Below, in pieces: positions 36,019-46,904 of a stretch of 64,000 nucleotides of DNA. Under the pieces are notes generated by a model. It worked only from the letters and a program-made list of their open reading frames with translations, did not search any database and was not told where the DNA came from. The first letter of the stretch is position 1, and each line of letters opens with the position of its first letter. Source of the DNA: Luteimonas sp. MC1750 (lineage in GTDB: Bacteria > Pseudomonadota > Gammaproteobacteria > Xanthomonadales > Xanthomonadaceae). Location: positions 806,001-870,000 of the forward strand of contig NZ_CP067113.1 of the NCBI RefSeq assembly GCF_016615955.1, given 5' to 3'. The position numbers and the translations under genes were made by a program.

Positions 36019-36315
36019 CTACTCCTGCTCGTCGTCCTCGAACTCGACCAGGGCGTCCAGGTCGAAGGCGAGCGCCTCGACTGCTTCGCGCACCCGGCGC
36101 GCGGTCGACGGGTTGGGTGCGTCGATCTCGATCGTGTGGCCCTGCGGGCCGCCCACGTCGCTGAGTCCGGCGGAGCTGGAATCGGCGTCATCGAGCTGCG
36201 GCATCAGGTCGTCGATCTCCTCGACGTGCTCGATGCCCTCCAGGCTCTGCAGCAGGTTCATGACGGCGCGCGTGGTGTCGTCGCTGCCGGTAAGGCGGAT
36301 GCGGAGCAGGGCCAT
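36019..36315 (-). CDS. Small acidic protein of unknown function
   Basis: 98 residues from ATG 36315: an alpha/beta opening LLRIRLTGSDDTTRAVMNLL, then LEGIEHVEEIDDLMPQLDDA, a Ser/Gly-rich loop, TIEIDAPNPSTARRVREAVE and a very acidic end FEDDEQE. The pattern suggests two beta-alpha-beta units, perhaps an ACT/ferredoxin-like fold, but I do not recognise a family. It stands between the DUF885 and cyclophilin genes on the same strand. Confidence 0.6.
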   Translation of the reverse strand: MALLRIRLTGSDDTTRAVMNLLQSLEGIEHVEEIDDLMPQLDDADSSSAGLSDVGGPQGHTIEIDAPNPSTARRVREAVEALAFDLDALVEFEDDEQE

Positions 36316-36409
36316 GGGGGGTCCTCGGAAGTGTGGTCGGGAGGGGGAAGGAAACGCTGTGCCGCAGGCTAGGAAGGCGACGGCCAAGGCGGCGTGACGA
36401 CCCCGCTGC

Positions 36410-37387
36410 TCATTTCGCGGCGCGCACCGGCACGCTGATGTTGCACAGGTCGATGTGCCCGGCGGGCTGCAGGTACCAGCCGTCGCGACGGTTGCGGCGC
36501 GATTCGACCACCGCGTCGAACAGCGGCGTGTCGGTGCGCAGGACTTCGAGTTCGCTGCGTTCGGACGCGGGCACCTCCGACGCCAGGCGCACCGCGCGGA
36601 TCGGTGTGCGCAGCGCGGCGTCCTCGTGGAAGCCGAGCGGTCCGCTGCCCCGGGGCAGCGCGCTCAGCAGTTCCATCCCCTGCAGCACGCGCCCGACCTG
36701 GGTGATGTTGCGGTCGAGCTGGCGCGGCGCCTGGCCGATCACGACGTAGAGCTCGGTGCCCGTGCTGGAGTCGGGCGCCGTGTCGCGCCCCGCGCCCAGC
36801 GTGCCGTAGCAGTGGGTCAACCAGGCCAGGCCGGATTCGGGATCGCGCGCGGCGGGGAAGCCGGCGGCGAAACCGGTCTCGGGCGCCCAGCCGTCGCGGT
36901 CCGGCAGGGCGTGGAAGGCCAGGCCTTCGGCGGGACGCGCGAACTCGGCCGGAAGGGTGGTCTTCGCCGCGCCGGTTGGCTTGGGCGTGCCGCCCTCGTC
37001 GACGAGGTCGCCGAACTGGACCACGAAGTTGTCCTGCGCCCGGTAGATCGTCAGGCCATCCCAGAAGCCCTGCTTCGCGAGGGTGCGGATATTGGCCACG
37101 TGTTCCGGCGCGAAATCGGGCGCCAGTTCGATCACCACACGGCCGCCTTCGAGCTCCATGTAGAGCGTGTTCGCGGGGTCGGGGCGGCGCCAGTCGGCCG
37201 GCCGGGACGCCTCGAGCAGTTCCTGCGTGGTCGGTGCCCGTGCTGCGCTGCCGGCGGTCTCGGCCGCGGGCGTCGTGGCTGCGGCGGTCGCCGCGTCGGG
37301 CGGGGCCGCGGAGGCGGTCATCGCCGCGCAGGCCACGAGCAGGGCGGCGGTCAGGGGCAGGCGGCGGACGACGTGGCTTGGGTTCAT
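36410..37387 (-). CDS. Secreted cyclophilin-type peptidyl-prolyl isomerase
   Basis: 325 residues from ATG 37387. A signal peptide ([20 protein letters not shown]) is followed by an Ala/Thr-rich linker and a cyclophilin domain: [48 protein letters not shown] and [20 protein letters not shown]. The catalytic Arg equivalent lies in IYRAQ. The domain carries insertions and a ~100-residue C-terminal extension, so it is longer than PpiA (~190). It is probably a periplasmic folding helper. It is divergent from the padR gene. Confidence 0.85.
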   Translation of the reverse strand: MNPSHVVRRLPLTAALLVACAAMTASAAPPDAATAAATTPAAETAGSAARAPTTQELLEASRPADWRRPDPANTLYMELEGGRVVIELAPDFAPEHVANIRTLAKQGFWDGLTIYRAQDNFVVQFGDLVDEGGTPKPTGAAKTTLPAEFARPAEGLAFHALPDRDGWAPETGFAAGFPAARDPESGLAWLTHCYGTLGAGRDTAPDSSTGTELYVVIGQAPRQLDRNITQVGRVLQGMELLSALPRGSGPLGFHEDAALRTPIRAVRLASEVPASERSELEVLRTDTPLFDAVVESRRNRRDGWYLQPAGHIDLCNISVPVRAAK

Positions 37388-37451
37388 GGGCGGACTCCGA
37401 AGGAATGCCGCGATTGTTGCCCAGGCGAAGGGCGTCCTGACTATCGGCACA

Positions 37452-37475
37452 TTCGCTATATGGAAGTTCGCAATA
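37452..37475. promoter_or_regulatory. Direct repeat before padR, possible operator
   Basis: TTCGCTATA (37452-37460) and TTCGCAATA (37467-37475) repeat with a 15-base period, in an A/T-richer patch 11 bases before the padR ATG. It could be a PadR autoregulatory site; no direct evidence. Confidence 0.3.
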
Positions 37476-37485
37476 GCATCTGGCC

Positions 37486-37866
37486 ATGGTTGAACAGCTG
37501 CCACCTCCGGACATCGACGCCGCCCTGCGCAAGTTCCAGCGCGAGCTGAGCTCGGGCGTGGTGGCACTGGCCCTGCTGGCGGTGCTGTCGCGCGCGGCCG
37601 AGCCGATGTACGGCTACCAGATCGCCAAGACCCTGGAGCGCTTCGGCGAGGGCGTGCTGAGCGGCAAGCAGAGCGCGCTGTACCCGGTCCTGCGCAACCT
37701 GGAAGGCGCCGGCTTTCTGGCCAGCCACGTCGGCCCGTCCGACGCCGGCCCGCCACGGCGCTACTACGCCATCACCGCCGCCGGGCAGGCCGCCCTGCGC
37801 GAATGGGCCGCCGCCTGGCGCGCGACCCGCGACTCCGTCGATACCGTCCTGGAGGGGACCCCATGA
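37486..37866 (+). CDS. PadR-family transcriptional regulator
   Basis: 126 residues: winged helix with [33 protein letters not shown] and [20 protein letters not shown], and a wing ending [20 protein letters not shown]. PadR proteins are dimeric repressors that often control the adjacent membrane-protein gene. The stop overlaps the ATG of the DUF1700-type gene, a common PadR pairing. The likely signal is envelope stress. Confidence 0.9.
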   Translation: MVEQLPPPDIDAALRKFQRELSSGVVALALLAVLSRAAEPMYGYQIAKTLERFGEGVLSGKQSALYPVLRNLEGAGFLASHVGPSDAGPPRRYYAITAAGQAALREWAAAWRATRDSVDTVLEGTP

Positions 37867-38783
37867 ACAGCCTGCCGCGCACCATTCCCGAATACCTCGA
37901 GCAGCTGCGGCGTGCCCTGGCCGGGGCCGACCTGGCGATGATCCAGGACGCGCTCTACGACGCCGAGGAATACCTGCGCTCGGAGCTGGCGGAACACCCC
38001 GGCAGGTCCGAGGCCGAGGTGATCGCCGCGGTGGCGTCGAGCTACGGCGCGCCCGACGAGGTGGCCGACATCTACCGCGACACCGAAGCCACGGTGCAGA
38101 CCGCGCTGCGCTCGCCGGCTCCGCGGCCGCGCAGGTCGCTGGCGGGCCGATTCTTCGGCGTGGCCGCCGACCCGCGCAGCTATGCCTCGCTGTTCTACAT
38201 GGTGCTGGCGCTGGCCACCGGCATCTTCTACTTCACCTGGGTGGTGGCCGGCTTCTCCATCTCGGCCGGGCTGTCGGTGACGATCGTCGGCATCCCGCTG
38301 CTGATCCTGTTCTTCGGCTCGGTGCGCGTGCTGTCGCTGGTCGAGGGGCGGATCGTCGAGGTGATGCTGGGCGAGCGCATGCCGCGCCGGCCGCTGTACT
38401 CCGCGCGTGGGCGCAGCATCTGGCAGCGGATCGTCGACATGTTCACCGATCCGCGCACCTGGAGCACGCTGCTCTACATGCTGCTGATGCTGCCGCTGGG
38501 CGTGGTCTATTTCACCCTCGCGGTGAGCCTGCTGGCGGTGGGCGTGAGCTTCGTGCTGGCCCCGCTCGCGGTCTGGACCGGCCTGGCGGAGGAGTGGGCC
38601 GAGCACAGCGACGTCGTCCTGGTCGGGATCAACGGCGTCGGGCTCCAGGCCTGGGAGCTGGTGCTGATGCTGCTGGCCGGCGTGGTCCTGCTGTTCGCCA
38701 CCCTGCACCTGGCGCGCGCGATCGGACGCGGCCACGGGCTGCTGGCCAAGCACCTGCTGGTCAAGACCGCCCAGTATTCCTGA
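37863..38783 (+). CDS. DUF1700-type membrane sensor protein
   Basis: 306 residues from ATG 37863 (ATGA overlap with padR). A cytoplasmic helical domain (IPEYLEQLRRALAGADLAMI; AAVASSYGAPDEVADIYRDT) of the DUF1700/HAAS kind precedes a 'sensor' membrane domain with four to six helices (ASLFYMVLALATGIFYFTWV; WSTLLYMLLMLPLGVVYFTL). PadR and HAAS-domain pairs commonly control envelope functions. The 3' end overlaps the convergent PHB depolymerase gene by 23 bases. Confidence 0.8.
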   Translation: MNSLPRTIPEYLEQLRRALAGADLAMIQDALYDAEEYLRSELAEHPGRSEAEVIAAVASSYGAPDEVADIYRDTEATVQTALRSPAPRPRRSLAGRFFGVAADPRSYASLFYMVLALATGIFYFTWVVAGFSISAGLSVTIVGIPLLILFFGSVRVLSLVEGRIVEVMLGERMPRRPLYSARGRSIWQRIVDMFTDPRTWSTLLYMLLMLPLGVVYFTLAVSLLAVGVSFVLAPLAVWTGLAEEWAEHSDVVLVGINGVGLQAWELVLMLLAGVVLLFATLHLARAIGRGHGLLAKHLLVKTAQYS

Positions 38784-40047
38784 GCGGCCGGGCGGCACCC
38801 GCCGGGGTGTCGTGGCCGGCGATGAAGTCGCGCACCTGCGGGTAGACCTGGGTGCGCCAGCGGCGGCCGCTGAAGATGCCGTAGTGTCCGGCGCCCTCCA
38901 CCGTCAGGTGCCTGCGGTCGGCCTCGGCGATGCCGGTGCACAGCGCATGCGCCGCGCGGGTCTGGCCCAGGCCGGAGATGTCGTCGAGCTCGCCCTCGAT
39001 GGTCATCAGCGCGCAGCCGCGGATCGCCGCGGGATCCACGCGCTCGCCCGCCACGTCCCAGGCGCCCTGCGGCAGCAGCTGCTGCTGGAACACCACGCGG
39101 ATGGTGTCGAGGTAGTACTCGGCGGGCATGTCGAGCACCGCGTTGTACTCGTCGTAGAAGCGGCGATGCGACTGCGCGTCGTCGAGGTCGCCCTTGACCA
39201 GGTCCTGGTAGAAATCCCAGTGCGACATGAAGTGGCGCTCGGGATTCATGGCCACGAAGCCGGTGTGCTGCAGGAAGCCCGGGTACACCCGGCGTCCGCG
39301 GCCGGGATAGTTCTGCGGCACCACGTGGATCACGTTCTGCTCGAACCACGACAGCGGGCGGGTGGCCGCCAGGTTGTTGACCGCGGTGGGCGAGCTGCGG
39401 GTGTCGATCGGGCCGCCCATCATCACCATCGAGCGCGGCATGTCCTCGCCGCGCGACGCCATCAGCGAGATCGCAGCCAGCACCGGCACGGTCGGCTGGC
39501 AGACGCTCACCACGTGCAGCCGCGACGCGCCGATGTGACGGATGAATTCCTGGATGTAGCCGACGTAGTCGTCGAGCGTGAACGCGCCGGCCTCCTTCGG
39601 CACCATGCGCGCGTCGACCCAGTCGGTGATGTAGACCTTGTGGTCGGGCAGCAGGGTGCGCACCGTGTCGCGCAGCAGCGTGGCGTGGTGGCCGGACAGG
39701 GGCGCCACCACCAGCACCGTGGGCTGGTCCTTCATGCCGAGGATGTTCTCGGCGTCGTCGGTGTAGCGCTTGAAGCGCAGCAGGCGGCAGAACGGCTTGT
39801 CGAGCGCCACTTTCTCCACCACCGGCACGTCATGGCCATCCTTGACCACCTGGTGGATGGCGAAGGGCGGCTTCTCGTAATCCTTGCCGATGCGGTGCAG
39901 CAGCTCGTTGCCGGCGGCCAGCCGGGTGGCGCCGGGGAGCGAGGACAGCCAGGTCCCGTCCGCGCCGAAGATCCTCGCGTTCGCCTGCGCGAGTTCGGTG
40001 AACGGCGCGAGCAGCTGGCGGTTGAATTCGTGGAGCTGGTAGATCAT
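38761..40047 (-). CDS. phaZ: Intracellular polyhydroxybutyrate depolymerase (PhaZ)
   Basis: 428 residues from ATG 40047, near the usual ~420 of PhaZ. It begins MIYQLHEFNRQLLAPFTELA, typical of the family. The nucleophile is Cys183 in VSVCQPTVPV, the position used by Ralstonia PhaZa1, with a late Asp/His pair in the IEGELDDISG and EGAGHYGIFSG segments. It degrades stored PHB granules in the cytoplasm. No polymerase or phasin gene lies nearby. The 3' end overlaps the convergent DUF1700-type gene. Confidence 0.88.
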   Translation of the reverse strand: MIYQLHEFNRQLLAPFTELAQANARIFGADGTWLSSLPGATRLAAGNELLHRIGKDYEKPPFAIHQVVKDGHDVPVVEKVALDKPFCRLLRFKRYTDDAENILGMKDQPTVLVVAPLSGHHATLLRDTVRTLLPDHKVYITDWVDARMVPKEAGAFTLDDYVGYIQEFIRHIGASRLHVVSVCQPTVPVLAAISLMASRGEDMPRSMVMMGGPIDTRSSPTAVNNLAATRPLSWFEQNVIHVVPQNYPGRGRRVYPGFLQHTGFVAMNPERHFMSHWDFYQDLVKGDLDDAQSHRRFYDEYNAVLDMPAEYYLDTIRVVFQQQLLPQGAWDVAGERVDPAAIRGCALMTIEGELDDISGLGQTRAAHALCTGIAEADRRHLTVEGAGHYGIFSGRRWRTQVYPQVRDFIAGHDTPAGAARPLRNTGRS

Positions 40048-40135
40048 CGGTCGGCCCTGTTCCTGGTGCGGCGCAGCATAACGCAGCGCCGCTGGCCGCA
40101 AAGTGAGTGCGGACCGGCTCCCGGCCCGGCCCCGT

Positions 40136-40726
40136 TCAGGACACCTCGAGCGCGGTCGCCCCGGCCGCGAGCGCGGGCGACAGCCAGCAGTGCGAACCCA
40201 GGGCGCGAAACCCCGCGGCTTCGAAGCGGCGGCGGTAGAACGCGCCGGGGCGGGCGATGAAGCCGTCCTCGTCGCCCTCGGCGGCGTCCTCGCGGGCAAA
40301 GGCCTCGAGGAAGGCGACGCCGGCGCAGAGTTCGGCCAGTCCCGGCAGGCCGCGGTCAATCTCCCGCGCCGGCAGGTAGTGCAGGACGTCGCTGCAGACC
40401 ACCAGGTCGGCCGGCGCGCAGGGGCGCAGCTGCGCGAAGTCGGCGAAGCGCGCGGCGTGCAGGTTGCGGCGCGCGCCGTGGAGGGCAATCGCGTACTCGC
40501 TGCTGTCGAAGCCCATGTAGCTCGCCCGGGGTCGCAGCTTCAGCAGTGGCGCGCGCCACGCGCCCTCGCCGCAGCCGATGTCGAGCACGCTCTTCAGCGG
40601 ACGCTCCAGGTGGTACTCGGCAGTCGCCACCGCCAGCGCGACCTTGCGCGCCAGCCGCTGGCGGCCGCCGATGCCGCCGTCGCGGTACCAGCGGTCGAAA
40701 TAGGCCTGGTCATAGGTCTTGTCCAT
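40136..40726 (-). CDS. SAM-dependent methyltransferase
   Basis: 196 residues from ATG 40726. It has the class I Rossmann motifs: SVLDIGCGEGAWRAPLL (motif I), YMGFDSSEYAIALH (motif II acidic Asp), ADLVVCSDVLHYLP (motif IV). The N-terminus YDQAYFDRWYRDGGIGGRQR resembles small-molecule methyltransferases of the Methyltransf_12/25 kind. The substrate is unknown. It is divergent from the HemJ/CopD-like gene. Confidence 0.8.
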   Translation of the reverse strand: MDKTYDQAYFDRWYRDGGIGGRQRLARKVALAVATAEYHLERPLKSVLDIGCGEGAWRAPLLKLRPRASYMGFDSSEYAIALHGARRNLHAARFADFAQLRPCAPADLVVCSDVLHYLPAREIDRGLPGLAELCAGVAFLEAFAREDAAEGDEDGFIARPGAFYRRRFEAAGFRALGSHCWLSPALAAGATALEVS

Positions 40727-40804
40727 GGGGCGGCACGATACCGGCTGACGCGCGGCCCGTGCGATCCTGTGTGCATTCCATTCCATACCGGGTGCCCGAA
40801 CACC

Positions 40805-41257
40805 ATGCAGAGCTATTTCTGGATCAAGTCCGCCCATATCGTCCTGGTGATGGCCTGGGTGGCCGCGGCGTTCTACCTGCCGCGCATCCTGATCAACATC
40901 GTCGAGGACGGCGCGCCGGGCGCGGTGCGCGAGCGCCTGCTGCTGATGGGCCGCCGGCTGTACCGCTTCGGGCACGTGATGTTCGGGCTGGCGGTGGTTG
41001 CCGGACTCGTGCTGTGGCTGGGCTACCGGGTGCTGCCGGAGTTCCCGACCATGGTCGGCACGGGCACCGGCTGGCTGCACGCGAAGCTGCTGCTGGTGGC
41101 GGTGATGTACGCGCTGTACATCGTCGACGGCCGCCAGCTCAAGGGCGTGGCGGCCGGTGGCGCACTGCCGTCGACGAAGGCGCTGCGCATCCGCAACGAG
41201 CTGCCGGTGCTGATCCTGCTGGTGATCGTCTGGCTGGTGCTTGCGAAGCCGTTCTGA
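40805..41257 (+). CDS. HemJ/CopD-like membrane protein
   Basis: 150 residues, four helices: FWIKSAHIVLVMAWVAAAFY, GHVMFGLAVVAGLVLWLGYR, GWLHAKLLLVAVMYALYIVD and LPVLILLVIVWLVLAKPF. The SAHIVLVMAWVAAAFYLPRI segment closely resembles UPF0093/HemJ proteins, the membrane protoporphyrinogen IX oxidases, and also CopD-family proteins. The conserved early His is at 11. If HemJ, it would supply the haem pathway step otherwise done by HemG or HemY, but the assignment between HemJ and CopD is not certain. Confidence 0.65.
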   Translation: MQSYFWIKSAHIVLVMAWVAAAFYLPRILINIVEDGAPGAVRERLLLMGRRLYRFGHVMFGLAVVAGLVLWLGYRVLPEFPTMVGTGTGWLHAKLLLVAVMYALYIVDGRQLKGVAAGGALPSTKALRIRNELPVLILLVIVWLVLAKPF

Positions 41258-41292
41258 GGCGTTCGCCGGGTCCATGAGGCCCCGGCGCGGTC

Positions 41293-42987
41293 TCAGCGGC
41301 CGGCGCGGACCTTTGGCAGCTCGACCGGCACGCCGGACGCATCGCAGGTGCCGGCCATGCACAGCTGCGCGCGCAGTTGCGGCGTGGCCTGCACGATCAC
41401 GTGGTAGATCACGTTCTGCTCGAGCGTGCCGCGGAAGGCATGGCTGCCGGGACCGCGCGCCCAGATGCCGACGTCCTCGCCGCCGTGGGTCTCCGAGCCC
41501 AGCGGCAGCATCGCTTCCTGCAGGTAGTCGGGGCCGGTGGTGTCGACCCGCGTCAGGTCGGGGCGGCCGGCGGCGGGTTCGACCCCGCGCGTGGCATGCG
41601 GGAACCGCTTGGGGCCCTCCGGCTGCGAGGCGCTGCGGCCGACGTAGCCCGGGCCATTGGCGTAGCTGAGGGTGGTGTAGGGCAGGCCGAGCGCATCGCG
41701 CGAATCGTCGTCATCGCCCACCCCGCGCACCTTGCCCAGGATCGGGTTGCCGCGGCGCGGGTAGCCGACGAAGTTGAGCACGTGCGAATGGTCGGCGGTG
41801 ACCACGATGAGCGTGTCCTCGTCCGAGGTCAGCTCGGCCGCGGCCTGCACCGCGCGCGACATCGCGGTGGTCTCGTCCAGCGCGCGGTAGGCATTGCCGT
41901 CGTGGTTGGCGTGGTCGATGCGGCCGCTCTCCACCAGCAGCACATAGCCCTGGTCGCTGCGTGACAGCGACTCGATCGCGAAGCGGGTCATGGCCTCCAG
42001 GTCGGGTTCGCCTTCCGGGGCGCGGTCGCGGTCGTGCTCGTACTGCATGTGGCCCAGCTCGAACAGGCCGAGCACGGCCGGAGCGCCGCGCGCGGCCTCG
42101 AACTGCGCGGTGGTGTGTACGAAGCGGCCTTCGGGATTGAGCGCCTGCCACTCGGCGATGAGGTTGCGACCGTCGCGGCGCTTGCCGCGCACGCCCGGCA
42201 TCACCTCTTCATCGGGCAGGAACTGGGCGGCACCGCCGGCCAGCACCACCTGCGGGCCGCCGTGCACGCGCGCGAAGTCGATGAACTGGCTGGCGATGTC
42301 GCGGCAGCCCGCCTGGTGCGCGGCGGCCGGCATCGACGCGTCCGCTTCCCAGTTGCGGTTGGGGACGTGGGCATAGGTCGCCGCCGGCGTGGCATGGGTC
42401 AGGCGCGCGGTGGTGACGATGCCCGTGCCCATGCCCGCGGCGCCGGCCAGGTCGAGCCAGCTCTGCAGCGCCCGGTCCAGCGACTGCGCGCAGTCGTCGA
42501 CGCCGCCCGCGCCGACGCCGATCGCGCCCATGTGGGTCTTCACGCCGGACGCGATCGCGGTCATGGTTCCGGCCGAATCGGGGGTCTGGGCGTCGGTGTT
42601 GTAGGTCTTGGAGAACGCGGTGGCCGGGAAGTGCTCCCAGGACAGCAGGTGCTCCTCGCCAGGGTTGCCGGCGCGCTGGCCCTCGAGGATGCGCGCGGCG
42701 GCCACCGTGGTCAGGCTCATGCCGTCGCCGAGGAACACGATCACGTTCTTCGCGCGCCCGGACATCGCGCCGTTGGCGGCCGCGTGGGCGGCGCCGCTGC
42801 GGTACCACCAGGCGGGGGTCTCGCCGGCGGGACGGGCGATGGCGGGCACGTCGACCGCGATCGCGGCGGCGGCGTGCACGGCGGGGGCGCGGCGGGCGGC
42901 ATCGGCCGTCGGGGCGGAAGGCGTGGCGCAGCCGGCGGCGAGGCCGGCGCAGAGGGCAGGCAGGAACAGGCGCAGCGTGGAGGTCAT
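41293..42987 (-). CDS. Alkaline phosphatase lipoprotein (PhoA family)
   Basis: 564 residues from ATG 42987. A lipoprotein signal has lipobox LAAGC (Cys at about 20). All alkaline phosphatase site motifs are present: NVIVFLGDGMSLTT (metal Asp), TPDSAGTMTAI (nucleophile Ser), LLVESGRIDHANHDG (metal Glu/Asp/His), VVTADHSHVL (Asp-His) and SETHGGEDVGIWARG (metal His). It should release phosphate from esters in the periplasm. GGAGG lies just before the ATG; an upstream ATG (43008) would add seven residues. Confidence 0.9.
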   Translation of the reverse strand: MTSTLRLFLPALCAGLAAGCATPSAPTADAARRAPAVHAAAAIAVDVPAIARPAGETPAWWYRSGAAHAAANGAMSGRAKNVIVFLGDGMSLTTVAAARILEGQRAGNPGEEHLLSWEHFPATAFSKTYNTDAQTPDSAGTMTAIASGVKTHMGAIGVGAGGVDDCAQSLDRALQSWLDLAGAAGMGTGIVTTARLTHATPAATYAHVPNRNWEADASMPAAAHQAGCRDIASQFIDFARVHGGPQVVLAGGAAQFLPDEEVMPGVRGKRRDGRNLIAEWQALNPEGRFVHTTAQFEAARGAPAVLGLFELGHMQYEHDRDRAPEGEPDLEAMTRFAIESLSRSDQGYVLLVESGRIDHANHDGNAYRALDETTAMSRAVQAAAELTSDEDTLIVVTADHSHVLNFVGYPRRGNPILGKVRGVGDDDDSRDALGLPYTTLSYANGPGYVGRSASQPEGPKRFPHATRGVEPAAGRPDLTRVDTTGPDYLQEAMLPLGSETHGGEDVGIWARGPGSHAFRGTLEQNVIYHVIVQATPQLRAQLCMAGTCDASGVPVELPKVRAGR

Positions 42988-43129
42988 GAATTCAGCGGGG
43001 TCGGGCACGGGCCCCGGATTATGACCGGCGGATGGCGTCCCGCCGATGACACCCCGGTGTTCCGTGACCGCTGTCGCCGCTGACCGGGCCTTGGGCTAAG
43101 GTTCCCTATTGCCGCTGTCGTGGACTCCG

Positions 43130-44434
43130 ATGAAGCTCGTCACCGCCTGGTTGAGGATCCCGTTCTGGCAGCGCGTGGCCGCCGGCTTCGTGCTCGGCGC
43201 GCTCGCCGGCTGGGCCTTCGGGCCGGCGGCCGGCGTCTGGTTCAAGCCGCTGGGCGATGTCTACGTCAACCTGATCCGGATGATCGCAACGCCATTGGTG
43301 TTCTTCGCCGTGGCCAGCGCGATCTCGAGCCTGCACGGGCAGAAGTCGATGGTCTCGCTGGGTGGGCGCACCTTCGCCTGGTTCGCGATCACCGCGGTGC
43401 TGGCGGTGGGCGTCGGGCTGGCGGTGGGCCTGGTGATGAAGCCCGGCGCCGGGGTCAGCGGACTGGTGGCCGCGCCGGACTACGTGGTGCGCGAGGTGCC
43501 CGGCCCGGTGCAGGTGCTGGTGGACGTGGTGCCGACCAATCCGTTCCGCGCGCTGGCCGAGGGCCGGATCCTGCAGGTGATCTTCTTCGCCGCGCTGCTG
43601 GGCTTCGCGCTGGTCAAGCTGGGCGAGCGTACCCGGCGCCTGCGCGCGCTGATGGCCGAAGGCAGCGAGGCGATGATCCAGGTGACGCGCTTCGTGCTCG
43701 AGTTCACGCCGATCGGCACCTTCGGCCTGATCGCGGCCCTGGTGGGCACCTACGGCTTCGAGAAGCTTCTTCCGCTCGGCAACTACATCGGCGCGCTGTA
43801 CCTGGCCTGCGCGATCCACATCGTCGTGGTGTACAGCAGCCTGCTGCTGGCGCACGGGCTGAATCCGCTGAAGTTCTTCCGCGGCGCCGCGCCGGCGATG
43901 CAGGTGGCGTTCGCGGCCTCGTCGAGCTTCGCCGCGCTGCCCGCCAGCCTGCGCAGCGCGACCCACAACCTGGGTGTGGACAAGGACTACGCGGCCTTTG
44001 CCGTGCCGCTGGGCGCCAGCGTCAAGATGGACGGCTGCGGCGCGATCTATCCGGCGCTGACCGCGGTGTTCGTGGCCCAGTACTTCGGCATCGACCTCAG
44101 CCTGCCGCAGTACTTCGTGATCATGCTGGCCTCGGTGCTGGGCAGCTTCGGCACCGCCGGCGTGCCCGGCACCGCGATCGTGATGGTGACCCTGGTGCTG
44201 AGTGCCGCGGGCCTGCCGCTGGAAGGCATCGGCTACCTGGTGGCGATCGACCGCATCCTCGACATGATGCGCACGATGACCAACGTCACCGGCCAGGTGC
44301 TGGTGCCGGTGCTGGTGTCGAAGCAGACCGGGATCCTCGATCGGGAGGTCTATGACCGGGCGTCGAGCAACGTCGGCATCGATGACGGCGACGAGGGCGC
44401 TGCCGGCGAGCGCGTGCGGGAGCCGGTCGCCTAG
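43130..44434 (+). CDS. Dicarboxylate/amino-acid:cation symporter (DAACS)
   Basis: 434 residues from ATG 43130. It has the GltP/DctA fold: DVYVNLIRMIATPLVFFAVA (helix 3 region), AFAASSSFAALPASLRSATH (the serine-rich hairpin), VPLGASVKMDGCGAIYPALT and LGSFGTAGVPGTAIVMVTLV (hairpin 2). The PLGASVKMDGCG segment corresponds to the conserved PxGATxNxDG, with Ser/Val/Lys replacing usual residues. The substrate (C4-dicarboxylate, glutamate, or serine/threonine) is not fixed by the sequence. Confidence 0.85.
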   Translation: MKLVTAWLRIPFWQRVAAGFVLGALAGWAFGPAAGVWFKPLGDVYVNLIRMIATPLVFFAVASAISSLHGQKSMVSLGGRTFAWFAITAVLAVGVGLAVGLVMKPGAGVSGLVAAPDYVVREVPGPVQVLVDVVPTNPFRALAEGRILQVIFFAALLGFALVKLGERTRRLRALMAEGSEAMIQVTRFVLEFTPIGTFGLIAALVGTYGFEKLLPLGNYIGALYLACAIHIVVVYSSLLLAHGLNPLKFFRGAAPAMQVAFAASSSFAALPASLRSATHNLGVDKDYAAFAVPLGASVKMDGCGAIYPALTAVFVAQYFGIDLSLPQYFVIMLASVLGSFGTAGVPGTAIVMVTLVLSAAGLPLEGIGYLVAIDRILDMMRTMTNVTGQVLVPVLVSKQTGILDREVYDRASSNVGIDDGDEGAAGERVREPVA

Positions 44435-44463
44435 GCCGCCCGCGCCCGCCGCCGGGCCCACGC

Positions 44464-46894
<2,431 letters not shown>

Positions 46895-46904
46895 GGAGAC
46901 GACC

